Below, piece by piece: positions 48,860-57,802 of a stretch of 64,000 nt of DNA. This DNA comes from Streptomyces sp. NRRL F-5123 (GTDB lineage Bacteria; Actinomycetota; Actinomycetes; Streptomycetales; Streptomycetaceae): NCBI RefSeq assembly GCF_000721495.1, contig NZ_JOHY01000004.1, positions 1 to 64,000 on the forward strand, in the 5' to 3' direction. A program made the position numbers and the translations under genes. Every line of letters begins with the position of its first letter. Position 1 is the first letter of the stretch. The notes below the pieces were generated by a model that saw nothing but the letters and a program-made list of their open reading frames with translations, searched no databases and was not told where the DNA came from.

Positions 48860-49285
48860 GTGCCCGACGCCGAAGTCGCTGCCCCGCGCAGCCCGTACGA
48901 CGTTCTCGACCGCTACTACCAGGCCATGCTCGACAAATCGGCGGACGACCTCGCCGACCTCTATGCCGTGGACGCCGTGCACGAGTTCCCGTTCAGCGTC
49001 CCCGGCTTCCCGCCGAGCTTCGAAGGACGCGAGGCCGTGCGCGCCGGCTACCGGGCCTCCTGGAGCGCGAGTCCCGTACGGGTGGAGGAGATACGCAGGA
49101 TCGCGGTCCACCAGACCACCGACCCGGAGGTGATCGTCGCCGAGCAGGTCGTCCTGGGCACGGTTCCGGCCACAGGCGCAGCCTTCGGCGTTCCCGGACT
49201 GCTGGTGCTCCGGGTGCACGGCGGGCGGATCAGCCGCGTCCGGGACTACATCGACACCTCCGGGCTCGGCAGCGCCAGGACGTGA
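48860..49285 (+). CDS. NTF2-like/SnoaL-like family protein
   Basis: GTG 48860 is chosen because GGAG lies eight bases upstream; an upstream ATG at 48848 overlaps that site. The 141-residue product has the cone-shaped NTF2 fold pattern: SPYDVLDRYYQAMLDKSADD, LADLYAVDAVHEFPFSVPGF, FEGREAVRAGYRASW and LLVLRVHGGRISRVRDYID. Such proteins bind or isomerize small ligands; the exact reaction is unknown. It is probably repressed by the divergent TetR protein. Confidence 0.85.
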   Translation: MPDAEVAAPRSPYDVLDRYYQAMLDKSADDLADLYAVDAVHEFPFSVPGFPPSFEGREAVRAGYRASWSASPVRVEEIRRIAVHQTTDPEVIVAEQVVLGTVPATGAAFGVPGLLVLRVHGGRISRVRDYIDTSGLGSART

Positions 49286-49842
49286 GACGTCCACCGGCTC
49301 CGACCGCTGGCGCCGGTCGCCGACCGGCGCCGACGTGGTGTGCCCGACGAGCCGCGAAACCGGCTCGGGCGCCGGCGTAGTCGGCTACGCGCACCGGGAC
49401 GCCCGTGCCTGAGCGCAGCCGCCCCGGACCCTTGCTACCGGCGTGTCAGAACCGGGGCGGGCTCCTGCCTCGGAGTGGCTGCCGCCGGTGTCCGAGCCGG
49501 GCGTGCCGGTGGCGTCCCGTGCCGGGCCGGCGCCGCCGAGTGCGCCCTCGCCGTTCCGTTCGGACGCGGGAAGCGAGGCCGTTCCGGCGGCCGTCGGCCT
49601 GCCTTCGGCTGCGAGGCTCCGGCCCCGCCGTGCGCGAGGCGACGAGTTCCACGAAAGTTCTGGAGGACGGTGAACGGCAGAGTTCGCGCGTCGCGTCGAA
49701 ATAGACCTCTGCGGGCTTGCCTTCCTCGGGCGCGTGGCCAGCCACTGTCACGGGTGCCGGCGCTGGAATTGGAGAAGTACGCGTGCGTGAGGACCGGCGT
49801 GACGAGGAAGTGCTGCGCGCCCCCGCGCGTCGGGCGGGCAGC
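49286..49842. other. Intergenic region of about 560 bases
   Basis: No supported gene. A minus-strand frame starting VTVAGHAPEEGKPAEVYFDA near 49751 has some protein character for about 45 codons but weak codon bias and no continuation; it may be a relic. Confidence 0.35.
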
Positions 49843-51201
49843 TCACGCGGGCGGCAGGCCGAGCGCGGTGCGGGACTCGCCGATCAGGCGCAATGAGCCG
49901 AAGACGACGATCAGGCCGCCGGGGCCGGCAAGTTCGGCGGCACGGCGCAGCGCCGAGGGGGCGTCCTCGGCGGTCAGGCACGGTCCCGGGCGGCCGGGGG
50001 CGAGCCGGCGGTGCAGCGCGGCCGGGGCCGCGGCCCCGTGCGAGTCGGTGCGGGTGAGGACCAGCGGCCAGTGGGACGGCAGCGGGGCGAGCATGCCGGG
50101 AAAGTCCTTGTCGTCCATCGCGGCGAAGACCAGCGCCGGCGGAGCCGAACGGCCGTCCGCCTCAGCCTGGCGGAGGATCTCCGGGGCGACCGTCGCCACG
50201 CCTTGCGGGTTGGTGGCGCCTTCCAGCAGGACGCGGCCGCTCCAGCCGTCCAGGCAGGCGCCGGGGACGAGTTCGAGGCGGCCGGGCCAGCGTGTGGCCG
50301 CCAGCCGTGCGCGCAACTGCCCACCGTCCGGCGGTCGGATGTGCCCGCGCTCGACCAGGGCGTCAACGGCGGCGACGGCGGCGGCGAGGTTGTGGTGCTG
50401 GTGGGTGCCCGGCAGCGGGCAGGGCAGGTCGCGGTGTACGGCGCGGGGGGTGACGACGTCCACCAGCGTCATGGGCCCATCGGCAGCGGGGACGGTCCGC
50501 GCGGCGTAGCGGATCTCGTGGCCCATGCGCCACACGGACAGTCCGCTGCGCTCCTTGCAGATCTCCTGCGCGGTGTCCGCGGCTTCGGGGGCGAGCCTCC
50601 CGAGGACCACATGGTCCCCGTCCCGTACGGCCTCGACCTTGGCTCGGGTGATCTCGGCCAGCGAGTCACCGAGCAGGCGGGTGTGGTCGAGCCCGACGCC
50701 GGTGACGACCTTCACGTCCAGACCGAGTTCCGCCGCCGCTGCCCGGCTCCCGCCGATACTCGCCTCCGCCACGGCCAGACCGACACCCGCCCGCCGGAAG
50801 TGCACGGCCGCCGAGGCCGCGAAGACCCCTTGGGAGAGAACGGGCAGGTCGTGTCGCTCCATCGCGCCCCAGACCTCGGCGAAAGCCGCCGTGTACTCAG
50901 CCGGCGTCACCGGGTTCCCGTCGATCCGGATCCGTTCTCTGGGCTCCTGCAGGTGCGGGCTGGGCATACTCCCCACCCGCACGCCGGCAGCGGCCACCGC
51001 CGCCACCGCGAAAGCGCACGTCGAGCCCTTGCCGTTCGTCCCCACCACCAGCATCCCCCGCAGATCCCGCTCGGGACGCCCCAGCGCCTCCAGCAACTTG
51101 GAGACGTTCGCCTGCCGCACCGCCCGGGGGATCTTGCCGGGGTTCTCGTGCATCGTGGCGAGGAGATGTGTGCACCGCTGGTAATCCACCCACCCGATCA
51201 T
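49843..51201 (-). CDS. folC: Folylpolyglutamate synthase/dihydrofolate synthase-like Mur ligase
   Basis: ATG 51201 follows AGGAG and gives 452 residues. The Mur ligase/FolC ATPase pattern is intact: P-loop VVGTNGKGST (residues 52-61), SPHLQEPRERIRIDG, the Glu-His region of VVTGVGLDHTRLLGDSLAEI, and RLELVPG then LLEGATNPQG in the C-terminal domain. FolC adds glutamate to dihydropteroate or folates in the cytoplasm, using ATP. A streptomycete normally has folC near valS elsewhere, so this isolated copy may be a paralogue with a different amino-acid or acceptor specificity. Confidence 0.82.
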   Translation of the reverse strand: MIGWVDYQRCTHLLATMHENPGKIPRAVRQANVSKLLEALGRPERDLRGMLVVGTNGKGSTCAFAVAAVAAAGVRVGSMPSPHLQEPRERIRIDGNPVTPAEYTAAFAEVWGAMERHDLPVLSQGVFAASAAVHFRRAGVGLAVAEASIGGSRAAAAELGLDVKVVTGVGLDHTRLLGDSLAEITRAKVEAVRDGDHVVLGRLAPEAADTAQEICKERSGLSVWRMGHEIRYAARTVPAADGPMTLVDVVTPRAVHRDLPCPLPGTHQHHNLAAAVAAVDALVERGHIRPPDGGQLRARLAATRWPGRLELVPGACLDGWSGRVLLEGATNPQGVATVAPEILRQAEADGRSAPPALVFAAMDDKDFPGMLAPLPSHWPLVLTRTDSHGAAAPAALHRRLAPGRPGPCLTAEDAPSALRRAAELAGPGGLIVVFGSLRLIGESRTALGLPPA

Positions 51202-51299
51202 GCCACTCCTGGTGACCGAACAAGCACGGTATGCAACAGTCCTGGCGCACCTGGCTCTGCGGGACGCAAGCCGAGCGGCCCGGAGACCGGCGAGGCAGG

Positions 51300-51688
51300 G
51301 GCGAGGCGCAGTCCCGCGCGACAGCAACGTCACCGGGCAGCCCTACGTCAAGCGCGCCGTCGACGGATAGGTGCGGGCATCTGCCCGGCTGGGTCCCGGC
51401 CCAGGCAACTCCATCATCAACAACTCCAGCCGCGACGCCCGCGGTTACGCCGGGGACGACTTCCTCTGGTCCCACGTATACGGCGCCATGGCTGTCGCCC
51501 GGCACGGACTCGGCCGTACGGCCGAGGAGGTCCTCGCCGAAACCGCCCGGATCACCGATCCGGCGCTCGTGAGCGTGGTGAACGACTTGCCGTCGCCGTC
51601 CCTGATCGCCGGCGAGCACGTACAGGACACGCTGCTCGACTCCTCGGTCCTCGTCCCGCGCGGCAGCACCACCCTGGTCCGCCGCTGA
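51300..51688 (+). pseudogene. Gene fragment with in-frame amber codon
   Basis: The frame reads DSNVTGQPYVKRAVDG, then TAG at 51368-51370, then VRASARLGPGPGNSIINNSS, AGDDFLWSHVYGAMAVARHG and LVSVVNDLPSPSLIAGEHVQ up to the stop at 51688. Codon bias is strong on both sides of the amber codon, so a single gene was interrupted; its 5' part is also missing. The protein family is not recognised. A hairpin terminator lies 20 bases downstream. Confidence 0.5.
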
Positions 51689-51708
51689 CCGCCGCCGCAC
51701 GCGTGCAC

Positions 51709-51744
51709 GTGCCCCGGAGGAGCCGGAAGGCGCCTCCGGGGCAC
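51709..51744. terminator. Bidirectional hairpin terminator
   Basis: GTGCCCCGGAGG at 51709-51720 pairs perfectly with CCTCCGGGGCAC at 51733-51744 around a 12-base loop. It lies between the plus-strand fragment and the 3' end of the minus-strand cellulase-type gene. Confidence 0.75.
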
Positions 51745-51761
51745 AGCCGCGGGGAGCGGGA

Positions 51762-53294
51762 TCAGGGGTGCTGGGTGAGCAGGTGCGCCTTGTACCCCTC
51801 GCCGTAGGTGCTGCTGGGCGTGCCGTTCCAGTCCGTGATCAGCACGTTGCCCTGGCTGCAGCCCCAGGGGTTCCAGGTCCAGGCGGTGTAGCCGACGCCG
51901 TTCCTGTCGGCCCAGTCCATGACCTGGTCGACGTAGTCGTGGGCGCAGGTGTTCTGCCCGATCTCACCTGCCTGCACGGGGACCTTCGCGGCGACGGAGC
52001 CGATCTGGCTGTCCCAGCAGGCCGCCGTGACACAGGCGTTGAAGTTGTACGAGTGCCACGAGGCCATCAGGTTGCCCGTGGGGTCGGCGGGCTTGTAGGC
52101 CAGCCACTGCGTGAGGTCGTTGGTCCAGGTCAGGCCGCCGGTCATGATGACGTTGGTGGCGCCGGTGGCACGCACCGCGTCGACCAGGGTCTGCATTCCG
52201 GCGACCTGGTAGCCGATGCCGGTGCAGGTGCCGCCGTCCCGCAGGCAGGTCCATGCCTCCGTGGCGTCGGCCCAGTTGTTCGCCGCGTCCGGGTAGGGCT
52301 CGTTGAACAGGTCGAAGACGACCGCGTTGTCACCCTTGAACGTCTTGGCCACCTGGGTCCAGAAGGTGGGGGTGTACTGCGCGTCGGGCATCGGCTTCTG
52401 GCAGGTCGCCTTGACGTCGGAGCAACCCGCCCCGGAACCGCCGTACTGGCCGTAGGTCCAGTGCAGGTCGAGGACCACGTTGATGCCGTTGGCGACCAGC
52501 AGGTCGGCGTAGTCCTTGACCGCCTTCTGGTACGCCGCCCCGCTGGTGCCGGCCGCGGGCACGTCCGCGGTGCCGAGCCAGCACTCCTCGTTGAGCGGGA
52601 TACGGACGGTGTGGATGTTCCAGGACTTCATCGCCGTGACGGTCGCCTGGTCGGCCGGCCCGTCCCACATCCCGTTGCCCTGGATGCAGGCGAACTCGCC
52701 GCTGGAGCGGTTGACGCCCAGCATGCGGTACGTGGCACCCGAAGCGGTCACGAGGTGGTTGCCCGACACGTGCAGGGCGGGGGCGGGGCTGTCGGCGGGC
52801 GGCGTGGTGGGAGGGGTCGTGGGAGGCGTGGTCGGCGGCGTCGTGGGGGGCGTGGTCGGCGGCGTCGTGGTCACCGTGCCGTTGCAGGCCGTGCCGTTGA
52901 GGGTGAAGGCGGCCGGCACCGGGTTGGTGCCGCTCCAGGCGCCGTTGAAGCCGACCGAGGTCGAGGCGTTGGTGGCGAGCGAGCCGTTCCAGCTCGTACT
53001 GGTCGCCGTCACACTCTTGCCGGACTGCGTCCAGGTCGCGTTCCAGCCCTGCGTGACCGACTGGCCGGCCGCCGGGAAGTCGAAGCCGAGCGTCCAACTG
53101 CTCACCGGCGCACCGAGGTTGGTGATCGACACGTTGGCGCCGAAGCCACCGGACCACTGGCTCGTCACGGTGTACGTCACCGAACACCCGGTGCCGGCGG
53201 CGGCGGCCGTGCCCGGCAGCACGGCCGCCGTCAGCCCGGCTGCCGCGACCATCCCGGCGGCACCCGCGGCCGCCAGAAGCTTGCGTCTCTTCAT
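51762..53294 (-). CDS. Secreted GH5 cellulase-type enzyme with CBM2
   Basis: The 510-residue precursor has a signal peptide (KLLAAAGAAGMVAAAGLTAA), a cellulose-binding CBM2 (about residues 35-140, with paired Cys and SVTQGWNATWTQSGKSVTA), a linker of repeated TTPP units (about 143-166) and a GH5 barrel. The acid/base is Glu332 in FDLFNEPYPD and the nucleophile Glu444 in VQAGEIGQNTC. The enzyme should be an extracellular endo-beta-1,4-glucanase or a related beta-glycanase such as mannanase. GGGAGA precedes the ATG at 53294. It has its own operator-like palindrome (53345-53360) and follows the second GH5 gene on the same strand. Confidence 0.9.
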   Translation of the reverse strand: MKRRKLLAAAGAAGMVAAAGLTAAVLPGTAAAAGTGCSVTYTVTSQWSGGFGANVSITNLGAPVSSWTLGFDFPAAGQSVTQGWNATWTQSGKSVTATSTSWNGSLATNASTSVGFNGAWSGTNPVPAAFTLNGTACNGTVTTTPPTTPPTTPPTTPPTTPPTTPPADSPAPALHVSGNHLVTASGATYRMLGVNRSSGEFACIQGNGMWDGPADQATVTAMKSWNIHTVRIPLNEECWLGTADVPAAGTSGAAYQKAVKDYADLLVANGINVVLDLHWTYGQYGGSGAGCSDVKATCQKPMPDAQYTPTFWTQVAKTFKGDNAVVFDLFNEPYPDAANNWADATEAWTCLRDGGTCTGIGYQVAGMQTLVDAVRATGATNVIMTGGLTWTNDLTQWLAYKPADPTGNLMASWHSYNFNACVTAACWDSQIGSVAAKVPVQAGEIGQNTCAHDYVDQVMDWADRNGVGYTAWTWNPWGCSQGNVLITDWNGTPSSTYGEGYKAHLLTQHP

Positions 53295-53344
53295 GGGATT
53301 GTCTCCCGGTTCGTGGGGGGAATCATGCGAGGCCAGACTTGGCT

Positions 53345-53360
53345 ACTTAACCGGGTAAGT
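53345..53360. promoter_or_regulatory. Operator-like palindrome upstream of the CBM2-GH5 gene
   Basis: ACTTAACCGGGTAAGT is a 16-bp palindrome with one mismatched pair, about 50 bases before the start codon. Its left half, CTTAACCGG, recurs upstream of the divergent GH5/importer pair (55754-55762, minus orientation). It does not resemble the CebR box. Confidence 0.55.
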
Positions 53361-53398
53361 CAATGCCCTGGCGCGACCTTCCGTCCACGGTCCACGTG

Positions 53399-55330
53399 TC
53401 AGGCGGTACGCAGCTCCAGCACGCGCACGCCGTACGCGGGCAGGGTGACCGTGTCGGCCGGTGCGCCGTCCAGGTCGTACAGCGACGACCCCGCCGCGAC
53501 GGCCGGCTTGACGGACAGTTCGGCCCGCGACTGGCTGACCAGCCACACGAACATCCGGCCGTCCTCGTGCAGCAGCCGGTCCACGCTCACCCGGGAGTCG
53601 GCCACGCCGACCGGCCGCCGCACCCCGGCGTGCGCGGCGAGCGCGTCGTACAGCGTGCTGGTCTCCTCGGGATTGGCCCGGGGCGTCACCGCCGCCATGT
53701 GCTCCAGCGGGTACGTGCACAGGACGACCGAGCCCTCCCCGACGCGGCGCAGCAGCAGCGCCGGACGGCCGTGCGCGTCCTCGGCGAGCACCTCGGCGCC
53801 GTCGGGCACCACGGGCAGGAACACCTTGCTGCTGGAGGTGCCCGCGGCGGGGAACGCCAGTCGCGCGCCCTGCGGCAGGCCGCCGAATGCCCGGGTGAAG
53901 GTGAAGGTGACCTGCTCGTCCTCGATCGGGTTCACCAGGCCGTACTCCAGTTGGTGCCGCACCCCGAACAGCTCGTCCAGGTGGGCGTACCACGGCCCGC
54001 GCTGCTCGTCGTGCGGGCCGGGGCAGTACGAGACGTACACGGTGGCACCGGCCCGGGCGCGGTCCTCCAGCTCGTACCAGGTCGGCGACAGAAGCTGCTT
54101 GGCGGACGGCACCAGGTACAGCAGGGCGTCATCCGCCAGGCCGTCGCTCTCCCGGGTCACCGCAGGGGCGAGGTCGGCGAGCCGGGCGGCGACCCAGGCC
54201 TGCCGGGCGGTGGAGTGGACGTGCTCGCGGTCCTCGGCGCGGGTGAAGGGGTACACCGTGTCCAGGTACGACGAGACCACCAGCGCCGTGTCGGTGTCCG
54301 CACGCCGGGTGCGGCCGACGTCGACCCGCTCCAGCACGCGGGCGAACTCCGCCACCTCCCGCAACTGCGGCTTGGCCCGGCCGTGCCGGTCGACCAGGCC
54401 GAAGTGCATCTCGAACGCGTGGTGCAGATAGGGCGGCTGGTGCCGCAGGTCGTCGTAGTCGGCGTTGTTCCAGGCGATCCAGCCGGTGGCGCCGGCCAGC
54501 AGGCTGTTGTGCAGGACCTGCCGGTAGTAGTGGGCGGCGTTCTCACCGGAGACGAAGTCGGAGGTGACGCCGAACTCCTCCAGCACCACCGGGCGGCCGA
54601 AGGTTCCGGTCAGTTCGCAGGCCCACGCCGCCGCGTGGTGCTGGCGGACCGGGTCGTCCTCCATCCGGTAGACGTGCGGGCCGAGGAAGTCGCAGATCGC
54701 GGCGCCGTCACGGACCGAGAAGCCGTTCTCGTGACCGGAGTTCTCCAGGCCCCAGGCGCCGTCGCCGAGCGAGACGGGCTGTGTGCCGCCCGCCGCGCGC
54801 ACGGCGTCCACCAGGATCTGGGCCCACGAGGAGACCGCCTCCCGGTCGCGGGTGGCGGCCCCGTAGATCGGCATCTCGTTGGACACCAGCCAGCCGGAGA
54901 CCGCCGGGTGGTCCTTGAACCGGCGGACCATCCGGCCGGCGAACCAGGCCTGGCGGGCGACGAGCCAGACGTCGCTGTAGAGGTCCCGGCCACCGCGCCA
55001 GGACGGGTCCCAGTTCTCGCCCGACATGTGGCCGACGATGAAGGTGGGGATGGTGGTCATCCCGAGCGCCTGGTGGCGGTCGAGGAAGTCGGCGAAGTGC
55101 CCGCAGGCGGCCTCGTCCACGCTGTACGGGGTCGGCATGAAGTCCGGCCAGTAGTAGAAGGACCGGGTGACGTTCATGCCGTGGTCGCGAAGCGCCCGCA
55201 GTTCTTCGTCCACGACGCGGGGGTCGTAGGAGCGCCACATCAGCGGGCCGCCGGTGCGGGACCAGAAGTTGGCGCCGAGCCAGGTGACCGGCTTCCCGTC
55301 GGCGGTGAGCCGGGCGGAGTTGCGAAGCAT
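53399..55330 (-). CDS. Cytoplasmic GH5-like glycoside hydrolase
   Basis: From ATG 55330 (GAAGGGGA upstream) the product is 643 residues without a signal peptide. The N-terminal 370 residues form a GH5-type barrel: GANFWSRTGGPLMWRSYDP, acid/base Glu152 in GWLVSNEMPIYG, HVYRMEDDPVRQHHAAAWAC and nucleophile Glu252 in PVVLEEFGVTSDF. The C-terminal third contains a Rossmann-like domain (DDALLYLVPSAKQLLSPTWY; TVYVSYCPGPHDEQ) and an end beta domain (YGVRVLELRTA). The plan resembles cytosolic beta-mannosidase/beta-glycosidase types of GH5. It probably trims oligosaccharides brought in by the divergent Opp-type importer. Confidence 0.82.
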   Translation of the reverse strand: MLRNSARLTADGKPVTWLGANFWSRTGGPLMWRSYDPRVVDEELRALRDHGMNVTRSFYYWPDFMPTPYSVDEAACGHFADFLDRHQALGMTTIPTFIVGHMSGENWDPSWRGGRDLYSDVWLVARQAWFAGRMVRRFKDHPAVSGWLVSNEMPIYGAATRDREAVSSWAQILVDAVRAAGGTQPVSLGDGAWGLENSGHENGFSVRDGAAICDFLGPHVYRMEDDPVRQHHAAAWACELTGTFGRPVVLEEFGVTSDFVSGENAAHYYRQVLHNSLLAGATGWIAWNNADYDDLRHQPPYLHHAFEMHFGLVDRHGRAKPQLREVAEFARVLERVDVGRTRRADTDTALVVSSYLDTVYPFTRAEDREHVHSTARQAWVAARLADLAPAVTRESDGLADDALLYLVPSAKQLLSPTWYELEDRARAGATVYVSYCPGPHDEQRGPWYAHLDELFGVRHQLEYGLVNPIEDEQVTFTFTRAFGGLPQGARLAFPAAGTSSSKVFLPVVPDGAEVLAEDAHGRPALLLRRVGEGSVVLCTYPLEHMAAVTPRANPEETSTLYDALAAHAGVRRPVGVADSRVSVDRLLHEDGRMFVWLVSQSRAELSVKPAVAAGSSLYDLDGAPADTVTLPAYGVRVLELRTA

Positions 55331-56114
55331 GGGCGGTGATCCCCTTCGACGGGTGCGGTGGGTGGCCGCGGCGGGCCGGCGGGCGCGCGAGGCGCGGGCG
55401 TGTTCCGCGACGCGGACGGGTGGGCACAAACAATGTGCGCACATCGCCACTTGGCCCGGGGAGGGCTTCGGTGGCGGTTCCCGTCCGGGCGCGCGGCGGC
55501 GGTAGCGGCAGCTCTGCGCCGGTTTCCGTGACCGGCACGGGGGATGCAATCACTCGACCGGTTCAGCGTCAAGACCGCATTACGCATATGTGATTCGCGA
55601 TGCCCGGCGCGGCCGAGGGCGCGGGCGCCGCCGGGTACGTACCAATGCCCAGGGCACGGGAGCAGTGCCGCTCGCCACAGGACCGGGCGGGCAGGGGCCG
55701 ATCCGGGCGCGTCCGGGCGGCTGATCAGGCATGTTTAGGCCCTGGTTGAAATACCGGTTAAGCGTTCGACGCCCTCTGGTGCGCCACGGCGAGAATTGAA
55801 ACCGGCCGAAGGGCGGTTCCGAGTATTGACACCCGGGTTTCCGGCGTTCTAGTTTCACGGCCATGCCACGGGCCGGGGTGAGCAGGTGGAACCGCCTCGG
55901 CCCGCGAGCCGCACGGTCGCCAGGAGGTTCCGGCTCGGCAGGTCCGGCCTCGAAGTCCTGAAGCACGTCCAGGTCCGCACCCGCAGCCGTCCGGGAGCGC
56001 GCCGGCCGCGTCACTCCGCCGGACATCGTTGTCAGCCATGCCCGGAATCTCACAGCACACGACCGCCGAGCGTGCCCACGGGCGTCTCGCGGCGCTCACG
56101 ATCAAGGGGAACCG
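55331..56114. promoter_or_regulatory. Divergent regulatory region between GH5 gene and Opp-type importer
   Basis: About 780 bases without a supported gene. The AT-richer part at 55735-55765 and 55790-55860 probably holds promoters. It contains TACCGGTTAAG at 55752-55762, whose reverse complement matches the left half of the 53345-53360 palindrome. AGGGGAACCG before 56115 is the ribosome binding site of the importer operon. Confidence 0.5.
55752..55762. promoter_or_regulatory. Second copy of the CTTAACCGG operator-like element
   Basis: TACCGGTTAAG (reverse complement CTTAACCGGTA) shares nine consecutive bases with the palindrome at 53345-53360. Both lie upstream of genes of the same beta-glycan locus, so one regulator could govern them; no regulator gene is in this locus. 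Confidence 0.45.
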
Positions 56115-57794
56115 ATGAACGTCACCAGAGCGGCCCGCCGCCGTCTCGTCGCCGCCTGCGCCGTCATGGCCCTCGGCCTCACCTCGGCAGCCTGCAGCAG
56201 TTCCGGAGGCAGTTCGTCCACCGCCGACGGCAGCACCATCACCGTCACCGGCACGACCGGCAACCTGGTGGCGAACTTCAACCCGTTCTCGCCGTCCGCG
56301 CTGATACCCACCCACGGCCTGCTCTACGAGCCGCTGTTCCACTACAACCAGGCCAAGGCCGGTGACATCCAGCCCTGGCTGGGCACCTCGTACACCTGGT
56401 CGGACGGCGGCAGGACGCTCACGATCAAGATACGTACCGACGCCAAGTGGAACGACGGCAAGCCGTTCACCAACAAGGACGTCGCGTACACCTACGAACT
56501 CCCCATGAAGAACAAGGACTTCGACCAGTACGCGCTGGGCCTGACCGGCGTGACCACCACCGGCTCGGACACCGTCACGCTGAAGTTCGCGAACTCCGCC
56601 TACACCAAGGAGTACTTCGTCCTGGGCAAGGTGGACATGATCCCCGAGCACGTCTGGGCCGCGATCCCGGACGCCCAGAAGAAGAAGGGCGTCAACAAGA
56701 ACCCGGTCGGCACCGGGGCGTGGACGGTGAAGTCGGTGGCCCCCATGTCGATGGTCCTCCAGGCCCGCACCGACTACTACTTCAAGGGCCTGCCCAGGTT
56801 CAAGACGATGCGCTTCCTGTCCTTCTCGAACAACAACGGCTCCAACGCCGCGACCGAGGCGGGCAAGATCGACTGGGGCGGCGGCTTCATCCCCAACATC
56901 GAGAAGAACTACCTGGCCAAGGACCCCGAGTTCGACCTGGTCAACCTCCCGCTGGCCACCGCCATGCTGATCCCGAACGCGAAGTCGGGGCCGACCGCCG
57001 ACGTCAACGTCCGCAAGGCGATCAGCGCCGCGATCGACCGGGACTTCATCAGCAAGGCCGTCTACAGCGGCCAGGCAGGACCCGCCAACCCGATGGGCCT
57101 GCTCATGCCCAACTTCGAGTCGGTGCTCGACCCTTCCCTGAAAGACGCCGCGTTCGACACCCCGGACAAGGTCGCCGGCTACCTCACCGCCGCCGGGTAC
57201 ACCAAGGGCGGCGACGGCAACTGGGCCAAGAACGGCAAGAAGCTGTCCATCGAACTGGAGACCGTCGCCGGCTGGACCGACTACATCAGCACCGGGCAGC
57301 TGCTCAAGCAGCAGCTCGCCAAGGTGGGCATCGGGCTGACGGTGAACGCGGTCGCGTACAACCAGTTCACCGCCCACCAGTACGGCGGCAAGTTCCAGAT
57401 GATCATCAGCAGTCAGGGCTTCACACCGGTGCCGTACTCGTACTACGACCAGATGATGGACAGCCGTATCGCTCCCAAGGAAGGTACGCCCAGCACGGTC
57501 GGCAACTTCGGCGAGTACTCCAGCCCCGCGGTCGACGCGGCCCTCGACGCCATCGCGGCCACCCCCGACGCGGCGAAGCAGCAGCCGTACTTCTACCAGC
57601 TCGAACGCGCCTTCATGAACGACATGCCGGTGATCCCGCTCTTCAACGCCCAGGACGAGCAGGAGTTCAACGGCAACCACGTCACGGGTTACCCGACCAA
57701 GGACAACCCGTACGCCGGTGCCGCCGTCTGGCTCGCCATGGACAACGGCTGGGTCGCGGCCCGTATCGCCCCCGCCGCCAGCGGCAAGAAGTAA
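56115..57794 (+). CDS. Family 5 (Opp/Dpp-type) solute-binding lipoprotein
   Basis: ATG 56115 encodes 559 residues with a lipoprotein signal (AVMALGLTSAACSSS; lipid on the Cys of SAAC). The body has family-5 signatures: NPFSPSALIPTHGLLYEPLF, GGRTLTIKIRTDAKWNDGKP, NPVGTGAWTVKSVAP, KIDWGGGFIPNIEKNYLAKD and VNVRKAISAAIDRDFISKAV. Family-5 proteins bind peptides, but a branch binds cello- and manno-oligosaccharides, as in Thermotoga. Next to GH5 genes the latter is likely. It is the first gene of a five-gene importer operon and the binding component anchored outside the membrane. Confidence 0.92.
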   Translation: MNVTRAARRRLVAACAVMALGLTSAACSSSGGSSSTADGSTITVTGTTGNLVANFNPFSPSALIPTHGLLYEPLFHYNQAKAGDIQPWLGTSYTWSDGGRTLTIKIRTDAKWNDGKPFTNKDVAYTYELPMKNKDFDQYALGLTGVTTTGSDTVTLKFANSAYTKEYFVLGKVDMIPEHVWAAIPDAQKKKGVNKNPVGTGAWTVKSVAPMSMVLQARTDYYFKGLPRFKTMRFLSFSNNNGSNAATEAGKIDWGGGFIPNIEKNYLAKDPEFDLVNLPLATAMLIPNAKSGPTADVNVRKAISAAIDRDFISKAVYSGQAGPANPMGLLMPNFESVLDPSLKDAAFDTPDKVAGYLTAAGYTKGGDGNWAKNGKKLSIELETVAGWTDYISTGQLLKQQLAKVGIGLTVNAVAYNQFTAHQYGGKFQMIISSQGFTPVPYSYYDQMMDSRIAPKEGTPSTVGNFGEYSSPAVDAALDAIAATPDAAKQQPYFYQLERAFMNDMPVIPLFNAQDEQEFNGNHVTGYPTKDNPYAGAAVWLAMDNGWVAARIAPAASGKK

Positions 57795-57802
57795 GCGGCG
57801 AC

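Noticed and set aside
49446-49751. Minus-strand frame starting VTVAGHAPEEGKPAEVY
   Set aside because: Weak third-position bias, no domain and no continuation after about 45 codons.
52796-52870. Repetitive sequence in the GH5 gene, first taken for a tandem-repeat array or CRISPR-like unit
   Set aside because: It encodes the Thr-Pro linker between CBM2 and the catalytic domain; units are codon repeats without spacers.
53345-53360. Considered as a CebR cellulose-repressor box
   Set aside because: The sequence ACTTAACCGGGTAAGT does not fit the TGGGAGCGCTCCCA consensus.
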